From Patagioenas fasciata (lineage: Eukaryota > Chordata > Aves > Columbiformes > Columbidae), in NCBI RefSeq assembly GCF_037038585.1, contig NC_092523.1, forward strand, positions 30,137,501 to 30,201,500: a stretch of 64,000 nt of DNA, in the 5' to 3' direction. The notes beneath the pieces are model-generated. The model searched no databases. It was not told the origin of the DNA and saw only the letters and a program-made list of their open reading frames with translations. A program made the position numbers and the translations under genes. Positions 12,364-25,300 of the stretch are shown piece after piece (position 1 is the first letter of the stretch; the number at the start of each line of letters is the position of its first letter).

Positions 12364-12429
12364 ATCAAATGTCAATAATTAATCTATCAAATATCAATAA
12401 TTAATCCATAAAATTTCAATAATTTAAAA
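12364..12429 (+). repeat. 22-bp tandem repeat, three copies
   Basis: Three adjacent 22-base units occur at 12364-12385, 12386-12407 and 12408-12429. Copies 1 and 2 differ at two positions; copy 3 is more diverged. Each unit contains the core TCAATAATT. The unit is AT-rich and probably arose by replication slippage. Confidence 0.85.
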
Positions 12430-14061
12430 TAATAATATAATAACAATTATTTAGTGGTGTTGCATGGCAAGTGATATGCTGCACTGACTAGTATCATGTA
12501 GCAGTAAACACTAGATTGGTAAGAAAATAACTGATGCCAGACTTTTCCTAGGGATGTAAGAAGCTGAAGACATTCATTTCCTTGAGAAGCTTATATCAAT
12601 ATATTTTATTTTTTAATCTATTGGTATATGGGGATGGCAAGCAGTCCTCTGTTTCAATTAAGCTGTGAGAAGTAAAAAGCTAAATGGCTGTTTTCAGGCT
12701 TTTCATTGGGTGTTTCCAATCAGAAAAATACAGACTGATTACATCAGGTGCTGGCACCTTGTAATCTTCTGAAGCTGGTAACTGAGGAAAGTGAGTTCTT
12801 TTGTTCTTTTGCTGTTCAAAGGTTGCCCTCCAAAAACATGCCAGCAATGTTTACCTTTGATATTTCAGTTAAACACTACCAGAGATCCCCTGTGCAGCGG
12901 GAAGCAGATACAGATGGCTGCAAACAACTGCAGGTATCTTGTAGTCAGCTCTTGACTTCTGATGAAGCTTTTTAGAGCAGAAATGGAGTTGCAACAATAC
13001 CTTGAAACAGTGATGTGGTGAGTCCAGAGGTTAAGTGAATGCATTTTCTGGCTTCATGAGGTTTTTTTTTTAATTCTAGTAGAGGAATTAATGTCTTATG
13101 GCAACTTTGAGCTTCAGGAAAGAAAAATACTACTGTCATGCACTGTCACTGACATTGCCAGGAAGGATGTTAGAGTCATATGAATTTTGCAGAATACTGC
13201 TAAACTTAAGAATATAAGAAGACTCAGAATAGCCAGCTCCTTACTTATTTTAGCATCACTTTCCAGCTTCCATTTTGACCCTGTCATCCTTTTCTAAATA
13301 AGTTTAAATGTCTCATAAGCTGTGCAATGCTTCCCTCCCCCCACCCCTAGTTATTTCTGCTAGAGTTTTATTATTTCTTAGTTACTTTTGTGGAAATTGC
13401 CTATCAGAGCTGATGCTGGTGTCAAGTACAACAGCTGGCATGTACGGATCCTAGATATAGGTGATGGTGGCAGCAACTGTGACCTTTAGTTTAACTCCTC
13501 GTCAAGTGCCTTGGGAACCTGGCTAAAGGGACATTTTGCACTCGGGTAGAGGTCAGGCTCCTAGGTATTTTTGTTGGTTTTTTTTATCCTTCACCAAAAT
13601 CCGGAAGATTACTCAGACAATTATGTCAAAAGTAAATAAATGAACTCATAGCTGGTTAGTAGGTTTAAAAAATGGGGAGGACGAGCTCACTGCGCAGTGA
13701 TGCGCAAGAAAGAGGCTATGAAGTTTGGATGTTCCATCTGCTCCTTCATCCTTCGCATGGAGAGAGAAGCGCGTAGTCTTCTCCTGCAGTTGATAGACAA
13801 CATGAATTTGGTGTGTGTGGTCAGGCTGGGGAGAAAGTAGCGTGTAGGCACAGAGACTGGGCTTTTCAAATAGCAGTTTGCCACTTCAGGTGATTCTCAA
13901 GGTAACCTCTCAGTCTGCACTGCTGTGCCTGGATCCCCCAATAAATGTATCTTTGTTTTACACATGGGCAAAATGCACACAGTTAGCAGTAAATGACATG
14001 ACTGCTTTCTTACTTAAATAGCAAGCATTTTGATATAAATATGGGATACATTTCTGTCCTT

Positions 14062-14190
14062 GCGCAGATCCCACGGTCCTGGCATAGAGCAGCCGCTGGC
14101 CTAGTTCCCCGATACTCCATCTGATAATAAGGCAGTAAAGCCCCGCTGAGCGTGAGCGAGTGCCGCTGTGGGGATGGCTCCACCGGTCAG
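14062..14190. promoter_or_regulatory. CpG-enriched patch in AT-rich background
   Basis: Nine CG dinucleotides fall within about 130 bases (for example in GCGCAG, CACGGT, GCCGCT, CCCGAT, GAGCGT, ACCGGT), while the flanking kilobases are very CpG-poor. A few more follow up to about 14315. Germline-unmethylated enhancers and minor promoters in vertebrates can look like this. I see no exon attached to it. Its function is inference. Confidence 0.35.
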
Positions 14191-14584
14191 CAGGTTTTAT
14201 CCTCCCTGTGAAATGCTCTGTTAAGTTTATAAAAGATTAAAAGGAGAAGCAGCACCGTGCTGCACATATATTTGCTTTCTTGTCAGCGGCATATGTTGTC
14301 TACACCTGACTGACCGTCATACTTTCCTTCTTTCTCTGAGTTGCTGCTGTTATTATAACTTCTGCCTATTTTTTTTTCTTTTTATGATGAGAGAATGCCT
14401 AAGATTTTGCTAATGTGTGATACATACTAGCTCATTCTTTCAGTTTTCAATCAATCTAGTCTTCATGGAATTTTCTTGAAAAAAATGATTGGTATTCATG
14501 TTTTTATTTTCTACAAGCTGCGCTAATATTTTGCATCTCCCCTGGGACTCCAGTGTCATAATGTTCAACATAATTAATATTTTT

Positions 14585-14736
14585 TTATTTTAAATAACAG
14601 TCCCTCATTTGCCTTGCAAAATATTCCTTATTCTCTAAATATTTAAAGAGCTGATGTTCATCAACAGTCATTAATTCTGCCATACAAACTTGTTCATTGG
14701 TATTTTGTACTGCTGATGTATACATCTGTTCTACGC
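14585..14736 (-). other. Weak candidate terminal exon, minus strand
   Basis: Read on the minus strand, a pyrimidine-containing acceptor (CCATTTCCCCAG) precedes an open frame of about 49 codons. It ends in a stop at about 14585 and is followed at once by an AATAAA-like word. The peptide contains ...MTVDEHQLFKYLENKEYF..., which has a plausible globular composition but no family I recognise. AT-rich non-coding DNA produces such combinations by chance fairly often, so support is low. Confidence 0.12.
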
Positions 14737-15017
14737 CTGGGGAAATGGTTTGATTTAAAATGAAATCAAATCGTTTTTCTAATGGAGGAAACACTGGGAC
14801 TGACCCTGTGAGACTCAGGTTCTTTCCAGTGCTTCAGAGTGTAAATAAGCACTGTGGCTCACAGCAGACCCCACAATCAGGATCAAGGCCGATAAAGATA
14901 CACATCTGTTTACAAAGGGAACACTTTTTCTTTCTTTTTGCATAAAACACATCTAAAAGGGGAATGCAAAACTCGTTCATGATATGAACTGAAATGTTTT
15001 CAGTATATAGGTTGGGG

Positions 15018-15043
15018 TTGTTTGTTTGTTTGTTTGTTTGTTT
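15018..15043 (+). repeat. TTTG microsatellite
   Basis: About six and a half uninterrupted TTTG units. Similar shorter tracts occur near 26140-26205, 38763-38786 and 57655-57690. Confidence 0.9.
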
Positions 15044-18000
15044 CATATGAAAACACTTTGGAAGATGGTGAAATAAAGTAGATGCAGTGCCTAAAGCAAA
15101 TCTAACTCTCATTGATTATCTGTCTAGTGCCTGTATTTCTGCTCAACTGTTACTTAATGCATTAATACACTGGTATCATGGATTTTTAATATTATAACAA
15201 GAAATGGTTTGTGGGTTAATACATGTTACAGTGATTTGATTTTTCTAACTCTCGTACATTATATCAGATAACAGTTTAGTAGAGAAGAATATTTTGCTTT
15301 AGGAAAAATAATGTTTCTCTACAAATTCTGATGTCTGCTAGGGAGACATTAGAATAGATAAAATACTTTGTATAGAATATATGTAGAAAATAATATGGAA
15401 TAGAGAGAATATTTTTTCTCTATGAATTCTGTTGTCTCTTAAACGGATACTAACTTTACATTTTAATATTTCACATACTGTGACAGGTCTCCTATGCATA
15501 AAGCCAGTTACTGTGGGTCTTTGACACACTGTTTTCATATCTGGAGGGCATGAAGAGCATTTTCCAGTCAAAACAGGCTATTTAAGACACAGGCCTGGCT
15601 TTAGTACTCCCAGACAATTGTCAGGATAACATATAATAGACTTGTTCACACAAGGCACTAGTCAGTATTGTTTTCTGTGAATAGTTTCCTGATCACCTAA
15701 ACTGTTACTGTGTCTTGTAAAATGAATAAACAAATATACTTCTGTTTAGGTGCATCTGTTTCTCAAACGTTTTTTTCTTTTGTAATGTGTGAAAACCTTT
15801 TCTGCCAAGGTTCATAAACTTCATTCAAAAATCAAGTAGACTACCATTTCAGATTCTCCTCTCTCTTTCCCCAAAGTAACAGATGTTTCTTTTCTCTGTG
15901 CTTGTTCTTCCTGCATCTGTGTCTGTTTTTAACTATGAACAGTTTAATATAGCATTAGTGTCGTGCCAGTTATTGTCATCATGAAAAATAAGAATCAATA
16001 TAGGAATATTTTCCCCAATAATATGAACAATATGAACAATATGAATAATAGGTTTTTGTTTCTAGCGAAAGGGAGATGACAATTAAACCTTTCAGATTAT
16101 TTGCAGTTTCCTGTAGGTAAAAGTGAACTCACGCTGGTCTCTAGTCCAAAAATCACATGACTGCTTTAGGATCTTTTGAGGATCTGGGCTTACAGCTTCC
16201 GGCTGTAGATGTTGTGCTAAGAGAAGGGGACATGAGTTTCTTGGTTCAAAGCTGGCTGACCTTGTGCCGTCCCTGATTGTGGGTGACTGATCATAAAGGC
16301 TATGTAGACACTTTTGGGGTAGCACTCTGCTAATTGTCTGAAGTCTTGGGTCTGTTTAAAAACTACATCAGGAGGGGGAGGAGTTTAGACCTGTGTCATT
16401 TACACTTCCTGATTAAAGCACTTCTGATCTAAGACCTTTGTTCTACAGAGGAAATATTGAACATGGGGCTGTCCTGATATGTCTGTAAAAGAGACCCTTT
16501 CTCTGCTGATCCGATGTCTGGGCAGGTGGGCTGATGCAGGGTTGGGGATGCCATGTGCCCCATCACCATGTTCTCCAGCCTCCTGGTCACAGTCTCTCTC
16601 TCCTGTGGTCCTCTGAGTCATTGGAGGTGGCTTTGAGGTTTGTATGCAGGCTGATGTTCGTTGCAAAACAGCAGTTTTTGCTCTTGTGTGGGAAGTTTGA
16701 CCCAGGAACAGCCATTTACTTGTAGGATCGTAAGCACGCACGTCCTTTTGGTAACGCATCTCCTCTGGACTGAAAGCAGGGGGCATTTTGTTGGCACCGG
16801 GCTCTGGTCACACTGTGTGCCTCACCTGCCATGCACATCGTTGCTGAGAAACATGCACTGCTGCTTCAGGTGGGACGCTTGAAAGGCAGTATTCTGCTGC
16901 TGAACTGGTGGATCTCTTGTTCATAAGAGCTGCTGATTCAGGTACTGGCCTAAGGAAGAGTAATTGTGGGGTTTGTTGGCATCTGAGGTCGAAAAGAGAG
17001 CTTTCCAGTGCATTAGAAAACACAAAATGGTATAGAATTCTCTTGCATACTATTAACCGAACTGGAGTCTGCTTGTGTGTGCATAAAGACCCGTCTTCTA
17101 AACATTACCCTTTTTCTTTCTTCTAATTAACGTAACCACGAAGAACAGTTTTTTAATAGTGAGATGTACATCTTCTGATAGCTGTGGGCTTCTTGAAAAA
17201 GCTAAGTTCTTGTTGAGAAAGGGAAAAATGAAATCATTATCACATGAAATAGGTCTGCTGTCTCAGGCAGGAGTTGTATTTTTTTCTGCAACTACTAATT
17301 GCTGAAGCACCCTGAGGAATGATGCTCACCCAAATCTATCTTCTTCTGCTTTAAAAAAAGGCTTTCAGAAAAGTCGGTGATGGTTTGATCTGAGAAGATA
17401 TTTTAAAACTGATTTAATTGAAAGGTGATATGAATATTGTTTATTTCTGTTTTAGCTCAACTCACTGAGGTTATTTTGTAACTGATATAGGTTATACCAA
17501 AATTAAAGTCTGTATACTGCTTATTACATTTTTGCTTTTCATGCCGACAAAGCTTATCTATATGCAGATTCAAGAAAAACAATGCAAGTGACTCAATGCT
17601 CAGTAGGGCATGGCAAATGACTCAGGACATAAAGTTGATAAACGAGGAATACGAGGTTGGCTGTGACCAAAGACTGACAAATGCAGAACTGTGGGTTAGA
17701 GTCAAATGCCTTTTTTTGTAGTTTTGGCTTTCACACGCTTGTGTAACTTTAGGCTAAGCAGTTAACCACCGTGGTGTTCTGCTTGATTATCTGTGAAAAT
17801 ATATACAGCAACATCTGTACTACTTCATCTGGTAACTCAACAGTTTGATTACATTGTTTAATACCTTTGTTTGTACTTCTAGACCAAACCAAGCAGTATG
17901 TTGGTGGTATATAGCTGGAGTCCACAGGAATAAATTTCTCTTGAACATACATGTGAAAGCAGAGACGATCCTCAAGATGTTCTTGCATCTTGGGTATTAA

Positions 18001-21000
18001 TGTTTGTCTATGCCTGTGTATGCACATGTTTAATACACGTGACAAACTTGTTCTGATGGTGTCCAAAACTACCAGCACAGCCACTTATAGCAATGAGACT
18101 GGAACCTCACTGTGCTAAGCCAGGAAAACACGCGTTTCTCTGGTCAGTATGGAAGATAATGAGGCTTGACTTGGGTAAGAATTCTGGGTTTGTAGATGAA
18201 GAGGGACCTGATCCTTGCTAGGACTTGCAAGAAGGGATTACTTAGTTATGACAGTTCAAAACAGATGTTAAATTTACTGTCTAAAATAAAAAAGAGGTCA
18301 CAGTGATATGCCTGGGAGTGAGAAGTAAGTTTTAGTTATGCTGACCTCAAGCTGACTTTGTCTCTGTGAAGAGAAAACAGCAAAAGAGACAACTCTGTAG
18401 AAACTATTCTCTTGTCCTGCTGAAGGATTCATGATTTGGGTAAACAAATCTAGGTTAAGGCAGAAACCTTGGAGCACCAACTTCAGGCCTTCAAATCAGA
18501 AGAGCATTAGAATTTGTGAAAAGTAATTCCTAGCTCCCTTATTCATTAATTTCTGTGTGGGAATGGGCATCTCCTCTTCAGATCTTCATAACAAGCCTGA
18601 TATATTTTCCTGCCTGTACAATATTCTGTCATACACTAAGGGTTGGTGAGTGTTTGCCTTGGATTCTTCACAGTAATTACAGTGATTTATTTGGTTTTTT
18701 TCCTCAAGAATTTCCAATCATTGGAAGATTAATTTGAACATCTGTGCTTTAGCATGACCTCTGAAGACCTCTTTCTGCTCTGAAATGGTTTGCAATGGTC
18801 CCCAGGACATCAGTGAAGCAGCATTGCTGTCTAGTATGAAGAGAATCTTTTCACAAGTATAACGCATCTAGCATTGCTGGACTAGTGAAACACTCCTTTT
18901 TTGCTTTTTAATGCCTAAGAGAACCATTTAATGTATGTAATAATTAAGGCAAAGGTATGAAAAGGAAATGGTGCACGATGACAAACAAGCAGAATCACAG
19001 AAACTCAGCTGCAAATGAAAAGCTTTCAGAAAGATGGGGGTATCAACAGACTTCGTAACTTGTAAGCTGTTACTGGTTTTTATGACATTTTTTGTGCTTC
19101 AGTGGTTTGCTATGCACATTATAGATGAGGTGTGACAAACTACAAAATTTGGCAGTGGATGTGTGACCTGGCTCTCAAAGGAAGGCTTGCTGTCGAGCAG
19201 CTCCCGCTTGCTGTGCGTGCTTTCCATCCGCAGCGATTGTTTCAAGTTGGCTGTCTGCAAATGGAGTTGATAATATATAATGTCAGAAAACAGTTTTGTT
19301 ATTGAAAGTGGCTATTGTGCTACGCTAGGCACCAGAATAAGTCAAGTCACGCTGGGGCATGAGACTGTGCTGTATTATTGTAGCGGTAACCTGCTTCAGC
19401 ATATATGGAAGTTCCTAGCGTTTTAAAAGTTGTTTAATAGAGCCACATAGTGTTATAGCAGTACTTTAGGGTTGATACTGTAAGCCACCTATTGAATTCC
19501 TTCTGTCATCGTACCTGCATCAAAACAGAGTGTTACACATGTGATGGAATGGACTAGACCCGTGACGTGTTGCTGTTAGTCAAATTTTAAGACCAATTTC
19601 TAATCTATTCTTGAAACCAAAACATCAATGTTGCACTTCTTTTATGTGCAGCGAAACAGATACAAAAACACAAGGAAATAAATGTTTCTGAAAACAACTT
19701 TACTTCTCTCAGGGAAAATCCTTCTAAAAAGCCTTCCTGTGTACTTACATAAGGAGTGTGATAGAAGTCTTCAACAGGTGCAGAGAGACAAAGATTTAAT
19801 CAGGTTATTCTGTGCATTTCAGATTTTGTAGCACTTCTTAAACTCAGGAAGAAGAACAGAACCCAACCCAGGAATAAACTTTTGGTTAATTCAGGAACCT
19901 GTTAACCAATAGTTATTTAGGGCGTAAGTTCTAAACTTTCCTTTTTAAAGCTGTGTGGTTGTGTGTGGTTTTTTTTTTTTCCTGGATACTGTGATGTATA
20001 ATCTAATTCTATAATTTACTTTATACATGTCAAAAGGTTTGTAGCAACTGCTAAGAAAATTTATGTGAAAGTAAGGAAAGAAATGTAGAGTTTCTGAAGA
20101 AGATAAAAAACCAGGAAGACTGTATATGAATTTTTAATATATGAATAAAGATGAAATTTATACGATATGTGACTCTTTTTGAAAAGGACACCTTAATGTA
20201 GCACTGCTTTATTTTAAATATGCTTTTAAATCCTCTCTCAGCTGGCACTAGTCAGCCCCGATGAAGTTGTTAGCACATTATACACAGGAACTCTATGTCA
20301 GCTATTATTTTAGCCTTGAGTCTTGTGCAGCACTCTCATGAGTGGAAGCTTGCAGACACAGCTCTATGGGATGCACAGGAAAAAATAATGTTTAGCTTTC
20401 CTTTTTAACCATGGGAGACACAGGGCATCATTCTGCTTTGGCCTGGGAAGGGATGCTGGAGCAGACAAGGCTTGAAGCTACCCTCCTAAACCACTGAAAA
20501 TTCTGTAAGCCAGCATGTGTATGGCAACAATGACCAAGACCAATTGGTTTGCTCTGTGGTCACCTATACAGGTTTCCAGCTGCTGGGAATATAGAATTGA
20601 AGGACAGCACAGTCATGGGCAGGAGGAATCATTCAGTGGCCAAGATGCAACTGACATAGCTTGGGAATAGAGTTAGGTCTGATTTTGTACAGAGCACAGG
20701 GTACTCCATCTAATGAGAAGTACTTGAAAATGTTTATTTTCTTTGTAGATTGGGAAAATCAGATGGTTTTGTCATTCCTGTCTAGTCTAGCTGAACACCA
20801 TGACTGAAAACACTGTGTCAAGGCTCCAGTGATCTATCTACACTAGTGCTGCAACTGATGCTCCTGTTGCACGGCATGGGGGTTCAGCAATTGTGGCTGC
20901 TTCTAGGGAGAAAACTAGTTCATAAAAGGATATACAGATTAGATTTCTTAGAATTTTATCTTCTAAAACTACATTTTGTGGATTCTTATACCAGTCTGCT

Positions 21001-22061
21001 AATACATTGCCCCATTTATATTTTGAATTGCTTAGTGTTTGTTGTTTTAGGCAACATGTGTAAACACAAAGTGTTCAGAGCAGCAAAGCAACTAATGTAA
21101 CAAAAAGAGGTTGTAAAACAAGTAAAGCTGGATAAAGGAAAAAAAATCAAAGAGGGTGTGTGGAGGGGTCTCTTTTGCTGCAAATATATACTGGCTTGTA
21201 TAATAGAGTTCTCTTCAGATGAAGCACTATTCATATTATGAATAGCCTTTTCAAGTAAATATGGCTCACTGGCATGAACACTGAGAATTGCTATGGCTGT
21301 CAGCATCTGTTCCTTTATGTTCAGAACAATTTTTCCATCAAACGTTACAGGCCAAAAGGATTTTTAACTATGGTGTACCACTACATTGTAATTTTCCTAC
21401 TACAGTCAGTCTGGCAATGAAACTTTTTTCAATAAGAGAGTAAAGCAAGTAAGGTTGAGTGTATGAATCCAACATGACAAAGCTCTTCCTCAACAACACT
21501 GTTAGCACAGAAAGCATTCATTTTGTAGAATGACACACAGATTTTATGTAAATAAGGGGCAGTTCTTTCAGAACAGATGTTTAATACTCTAATGAAACGA
21601 TATTAATTTATCACCCTGAAAAACGATATTTTATTCTAAATAATTGCCTTACTGTGATTGCCTTTTAAAATACAGAAATCTGTGAGCAACGTTTCAAAGA
21701 AAAAGCCCTCTTTTTATGTGCTTCTTAAACAAGTGCATACAGCGATTGTGCTTTGTTTCTAGCACAGCCTCTGCCAGCATCTGCGTGAGCTTCACCAAGG
21801 AACCATCACTGTGGTGTCTGAAAGCTGATTCTGGCCACAACTGCTTCTCTGTGAAGATTGGTGGTGTCCGGTCACAACAGCCCATGCAGGAGGCAGATTT
21901 GTAGTCACAGCAAGCACAGTCCTGAGCAGTAAAGGTGCAGTGTCTATTTTTACTGCTTCAGTATGCTGAGCCCCAGCAAGGAGGGGAATTCGCTACAGGG
22001 CAGATCCAATGCTCCTCAGACGTGGCTGGGTTGGGTGCCCAGATTAAGGGAGGCCACCTTC

Positions 22062-22140
22062 CCTCCCTCCCCAGTGGGAGGCTGAGATCTGCTCTTTGCA
22101 TCTAGCTGGGGAGGGAGGTAAGATGCAAAGAGGCTGAGAT
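22062..22140. repeat. Interleaved inverted and direct repeats
   Basis: Three perfect repeat pairs are packed into 79 bases. Inverted pair 1 is CCTCCCTCCCCAG (22062-22074) with its complement at 22106-22118. Inverted pair 2 is CTCTTTGCATCT (22092-22103) with its complement at 22121-22132. The direct pair is GAGGCTGAGAT at 22078-22088 and 22130-22140. The inverted pairs are in left1-left2-right1-right2 order, so they cannot both close as nested hairpins; as RNA they would have pseudoknot topology. Pair 2 carries an octamer-like CTTTGCAT on each strand. It may be a scar of template switching during replication or a composite regulatory site. Confidence 0.8.
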
Positions 22141-22304
22141 GGCAGCAAGCAGATTTTCTTTATCCTGAGTAGCGCTTGCACTGCTGCAAAGGATCTGTGC
22201 TGGTGCAGGGATCCATGGCACCAGCCTCCTGCCGGCCTGTTGGGCTGGTGCAGATCACACCTGCCTCCGGCTTTGTCTCCAAATCATAGCTATTTCAAGT
22301 GCCT

Positions 22305-22326
22305 GTCACCAAGGCACCCTAGCAAC
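22305..22326 (+). promoter_or_regulatory. Two overlapping RFX X-box-like motifs
   Basis: Against the X-box consensus GTHNCCATRGNAAC, the 14-mer at 22305-22318 (GTCACCAAGGCACC) matches at 12 positions and the 14-mer at 22313-22326 (GGCACCCTAGCAAC) also at 12. X-boxes bind RFX factors, commonly in ciliary gene promoters and enhancers. The motifs lie in a locally GC-rich block (about 21950-22340) that includes the interleaved repeats. Near-consensus matches only, so function is inference. Confidence 0.3.
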
Positions 22327-22340
22327 TGTGACAAAAATAA

Positions 22341-25300
22341 AGGTGGGTGAGTACAAAGCTTTTGCTAGTAAGCGGGGGAATTCAGAGGGGTTACAGAGGC
22401 TTGTTTGCTGTTAGACTCTGTCAGCTGAAGTTCCTGAAGTTCAGGGAAGACCCAGAGCTCCTGTCTGCCCCAGCAGAGAGGAAGGATGTTTAAAATAACC
22501 ACACACAACATGAGGGGAGAAGTCAATTTATAATGTTTTATTAACCAAACCCTGTTTCCTCAGCGGAACATCAGTGGCAGTTGGGAAAAAAAAAAAAAAT
22601 GTTTTGTTGATTTATTATTATTATTGCTATTATTTAATTATTGATTTTAACAGAGCAAGTAGATTTTCAGTCTTCCATGGCAGTTGCCTCATGCACTTTC
22701 CTCTAGTCCCAGCTTACTTGTGCTGACTGTATTAAAGTGATTTACAATGGCACTTAGCCAGAAGAAGAAGGGGTTGATCAGTACACCACTTTACCTCTAG
22801 CTGTTGTTGTACTGCATATACGTTCTGTTTTGAAGAATGTTAATCCTTTACATTACACAATCCTCTTAAAAAAGAATAATCCTGGTATTATATAAGTGAT
22901 AAGTAACTCACCCTTAGAGTATTATCATGTGTGGGCATATTTCATCACGAATACTTTTATCCACATATCCATCGGTAAAAAAGAGTGGTAATAGCATAAA
23001 AATAAGACATGCCCAATGTCATTAGGCAGTCAGTGGTACAATCAGGATGTGAGATTTCTTTTCCAGACCACAGGCTTCATATACTTTCAGATTATCATGT
23101 CGAATATTGCTGCATGTTGCTGTGCCTCACTTTCCACAAGGAGTGAGTTGTTTTCATCAGAGTTCATGTGTCTGCTGTGGGAGGGTTTTTGCTAAGATGC
23201 TCGGTAAGTTTAGTAACGAAGAAACAATTCCTGCACTTAGATTATGCCTTGTTCCAAAAATTGAACTGTTCTTCAAACAACTTTTTGCTTTTTCTTCTGC
23301 TTGAAGAGATGGTAGTATGTTACTAACTCCAGGTAGCAGCATCTGTGCATACAGAAACCTTTTTGAATGCATGATAAAACAACCACAACAAATTCTTACA
23401 GGAGTATTTTGGTTTTTTATTTTGTTAATCAGTGTCAGAATGATGGTCTCCTAGCATCATAAACTACTGAAAATTTATGAACGCTTTAAAACCTGCTTAA
23501 AGTATACAAATGTGCAACAAAATTATATGTGTCTTGTTCTGAGTTCGTCATTCTTGCTGCCTCTTCTTTGCCTTTGATTATCACAATACATTCTTGTACA
23601 CACTAACAGTCCCAAGTAGGAAGTCCTTTATTTAAACAAGTGTCCTGTTTTATTTTTGTCTTTTGGATTAGGAGAAGCAGATTATTTTCTGTTCATTAGG
23701 GAAGTTTGTCTTTGGAAGATTTATGAAGAAGTCATTATCATCTCGTCCAAAGACATATCCAATTTTGTGAAATGTATTTATTAGAGTGATGGGTCCTCAC
23801 CAAGATAACAAATGTGTGAAGAGTGGCATGCTACATAGTAGTATCATGCTGCTAGTTTCAATTGTGTGCAACAGCAGTCATTATTTATGTCTGCACTGCG
23901 TAGGAAACAGAACAGATCTGGAAGCTCATAGATTGAGAGATTCAGAGATGCTATTGACTGGATGCATGGGAATCTATCTGTTTATACTTTGAAATGTTTT
24001 AGAGTTGCAGTTTCATTTACTTTTCTGAAAGCAGAAACATAACAGTAATGATTGTAGGAAGATCGGTTAGCTGCCCAGATATCTATCCAGCTTAAAGAAA
24101 CTATATTTTGTTTGTAGAAAATGCAGAATAGAAACAAAACAATCTATTGGAACATATTCCAAAGTCCTGATTTGAAGGTTGTTTACATGCTCACAAACAG
24201 TTAACATCACTTTTTCTTTCCCTCAAATGTTTGTATTCAGTTACAGAATGATGACTCAAAAAAAAGATGCAGTTTGTGCAGCCGAGCGGGTTGTGCAGCC
24301 GGGCTATCTAAGTTAACATCTTTTGTTAATCTAATTATGATACATTGTTGGAAGGCTAACTGAAGCCCTTATCAAAGCCTATCTGTAGATCCTACTTGGT
24401 GACAGTCTTTGAATAGTCTTGTATTCCTGCTTGCAGGATCCAAGTTACAAGCTTTTCTAGAAAGTTGTTCCCAGGATGTCATTCTTTCCGTGTTCCTCTA
24501 TTTTCCATTCCCATCCTAGAGCAGTATGAAACCCCAGCTGCCCCAGTTCTCCTTGCAACTTGCGAGGGACAGGTCCATTCCGTAATCTCTCCCACTACTG
24601 GAGGACCTGGCTAATGTAGCAGTCATATAACCCACTTGGTCTTTCACAAGTCTGCAAACACAGCTCCAGGGGACCGAGCTCCTCACAGTCAGCCAGTTGT
24701 CAGGGTGTGCTTTGGAGATCAGAGAGCTTCAGTGAGTTTTATTTGGAGTTAGTGGTTCTGATACCTACTGACAGCCCAGTCCCAGGAAAGTCTGCTCTGG
24801 TGATGGTAAGATCTCACAGGTTTTAAGATTTCTGTACTATGTGGTCTCCCAGTCTCTTTGTAGGTAGAGTGAACAGGCTTTGGTTTCAGAAATTTGTTGG
24901 TTTGGAAGGCTTTGTGAAAGGAAAAAGGCTTAAGATCTCAGTAATTTGAAAATGCAGACGCAAAATGCAATGCTTGCTGTAGTGATTTCTCTTGCAAGGA
25001 AAGGGGAGATCCTTTGTTGGAATCCTGCAGAGCAGGATGAACTGGTGGAGTTGCTTTTACTCACTGTGTGTTAGGGGTCAGTAAACCCACTCTGGATCTT
25101 TCTGTAGATCTGACATTACGCATAGACCTTTCAATGAGTTTTTCTAGCTTTTGTTGAGTTCACTTTGGCCAAAGTTTATTATTCTATCAATTCCTTCCCC
25201 CAATCTACTAGAGTAACCTTTCTAAAAATATACATAAAATAACTTATTCATTATAACTTGAATAGCTGTCACTTCTAGAAAGCATCTTCCTGTTGGAAGC

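Larger units (their letters stand above)
12430..22061. other. Non-coding stretch
   Basis: No supportable gene. Contents are a CpG-enriched patch at 14062-14190, a weak minus-strand exon candidate at 14585-14736, an 11-base-spaced AATATGAAC tandem near 16018-16050, a TTTG microsatellite at 15018-15043 and scattered homopolymer runs. Open frames of about 60-130 codons occur on both strands (for example minus 16400-16786 and minus 17749-18084) without recognisable domains. Confidence 0.55.

Noticed and set aside
17749..18084. 111-codon minus-strand open frame
   Set aside because: Composition is mixed and no family or splice pair is visible. Similar frames are expected by chance in 64 kb on six frames.
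18735..18795. Weak resemblance to a CR1 3' end
   Set aside because: Only 'gacctctgaagacctctttctgctctg' loosely recalls the CR1 terminus, with no supporting sequence upstream.
21694..21904. Open frames on both strands with a good + strand acceptor at about 21762
   Set aside because: The acceptor (GTGCTTTGTTTCTAG) is good but no donor or partner exon follows and the + frame simply ends at 21904. Both strands being open suggests chance.
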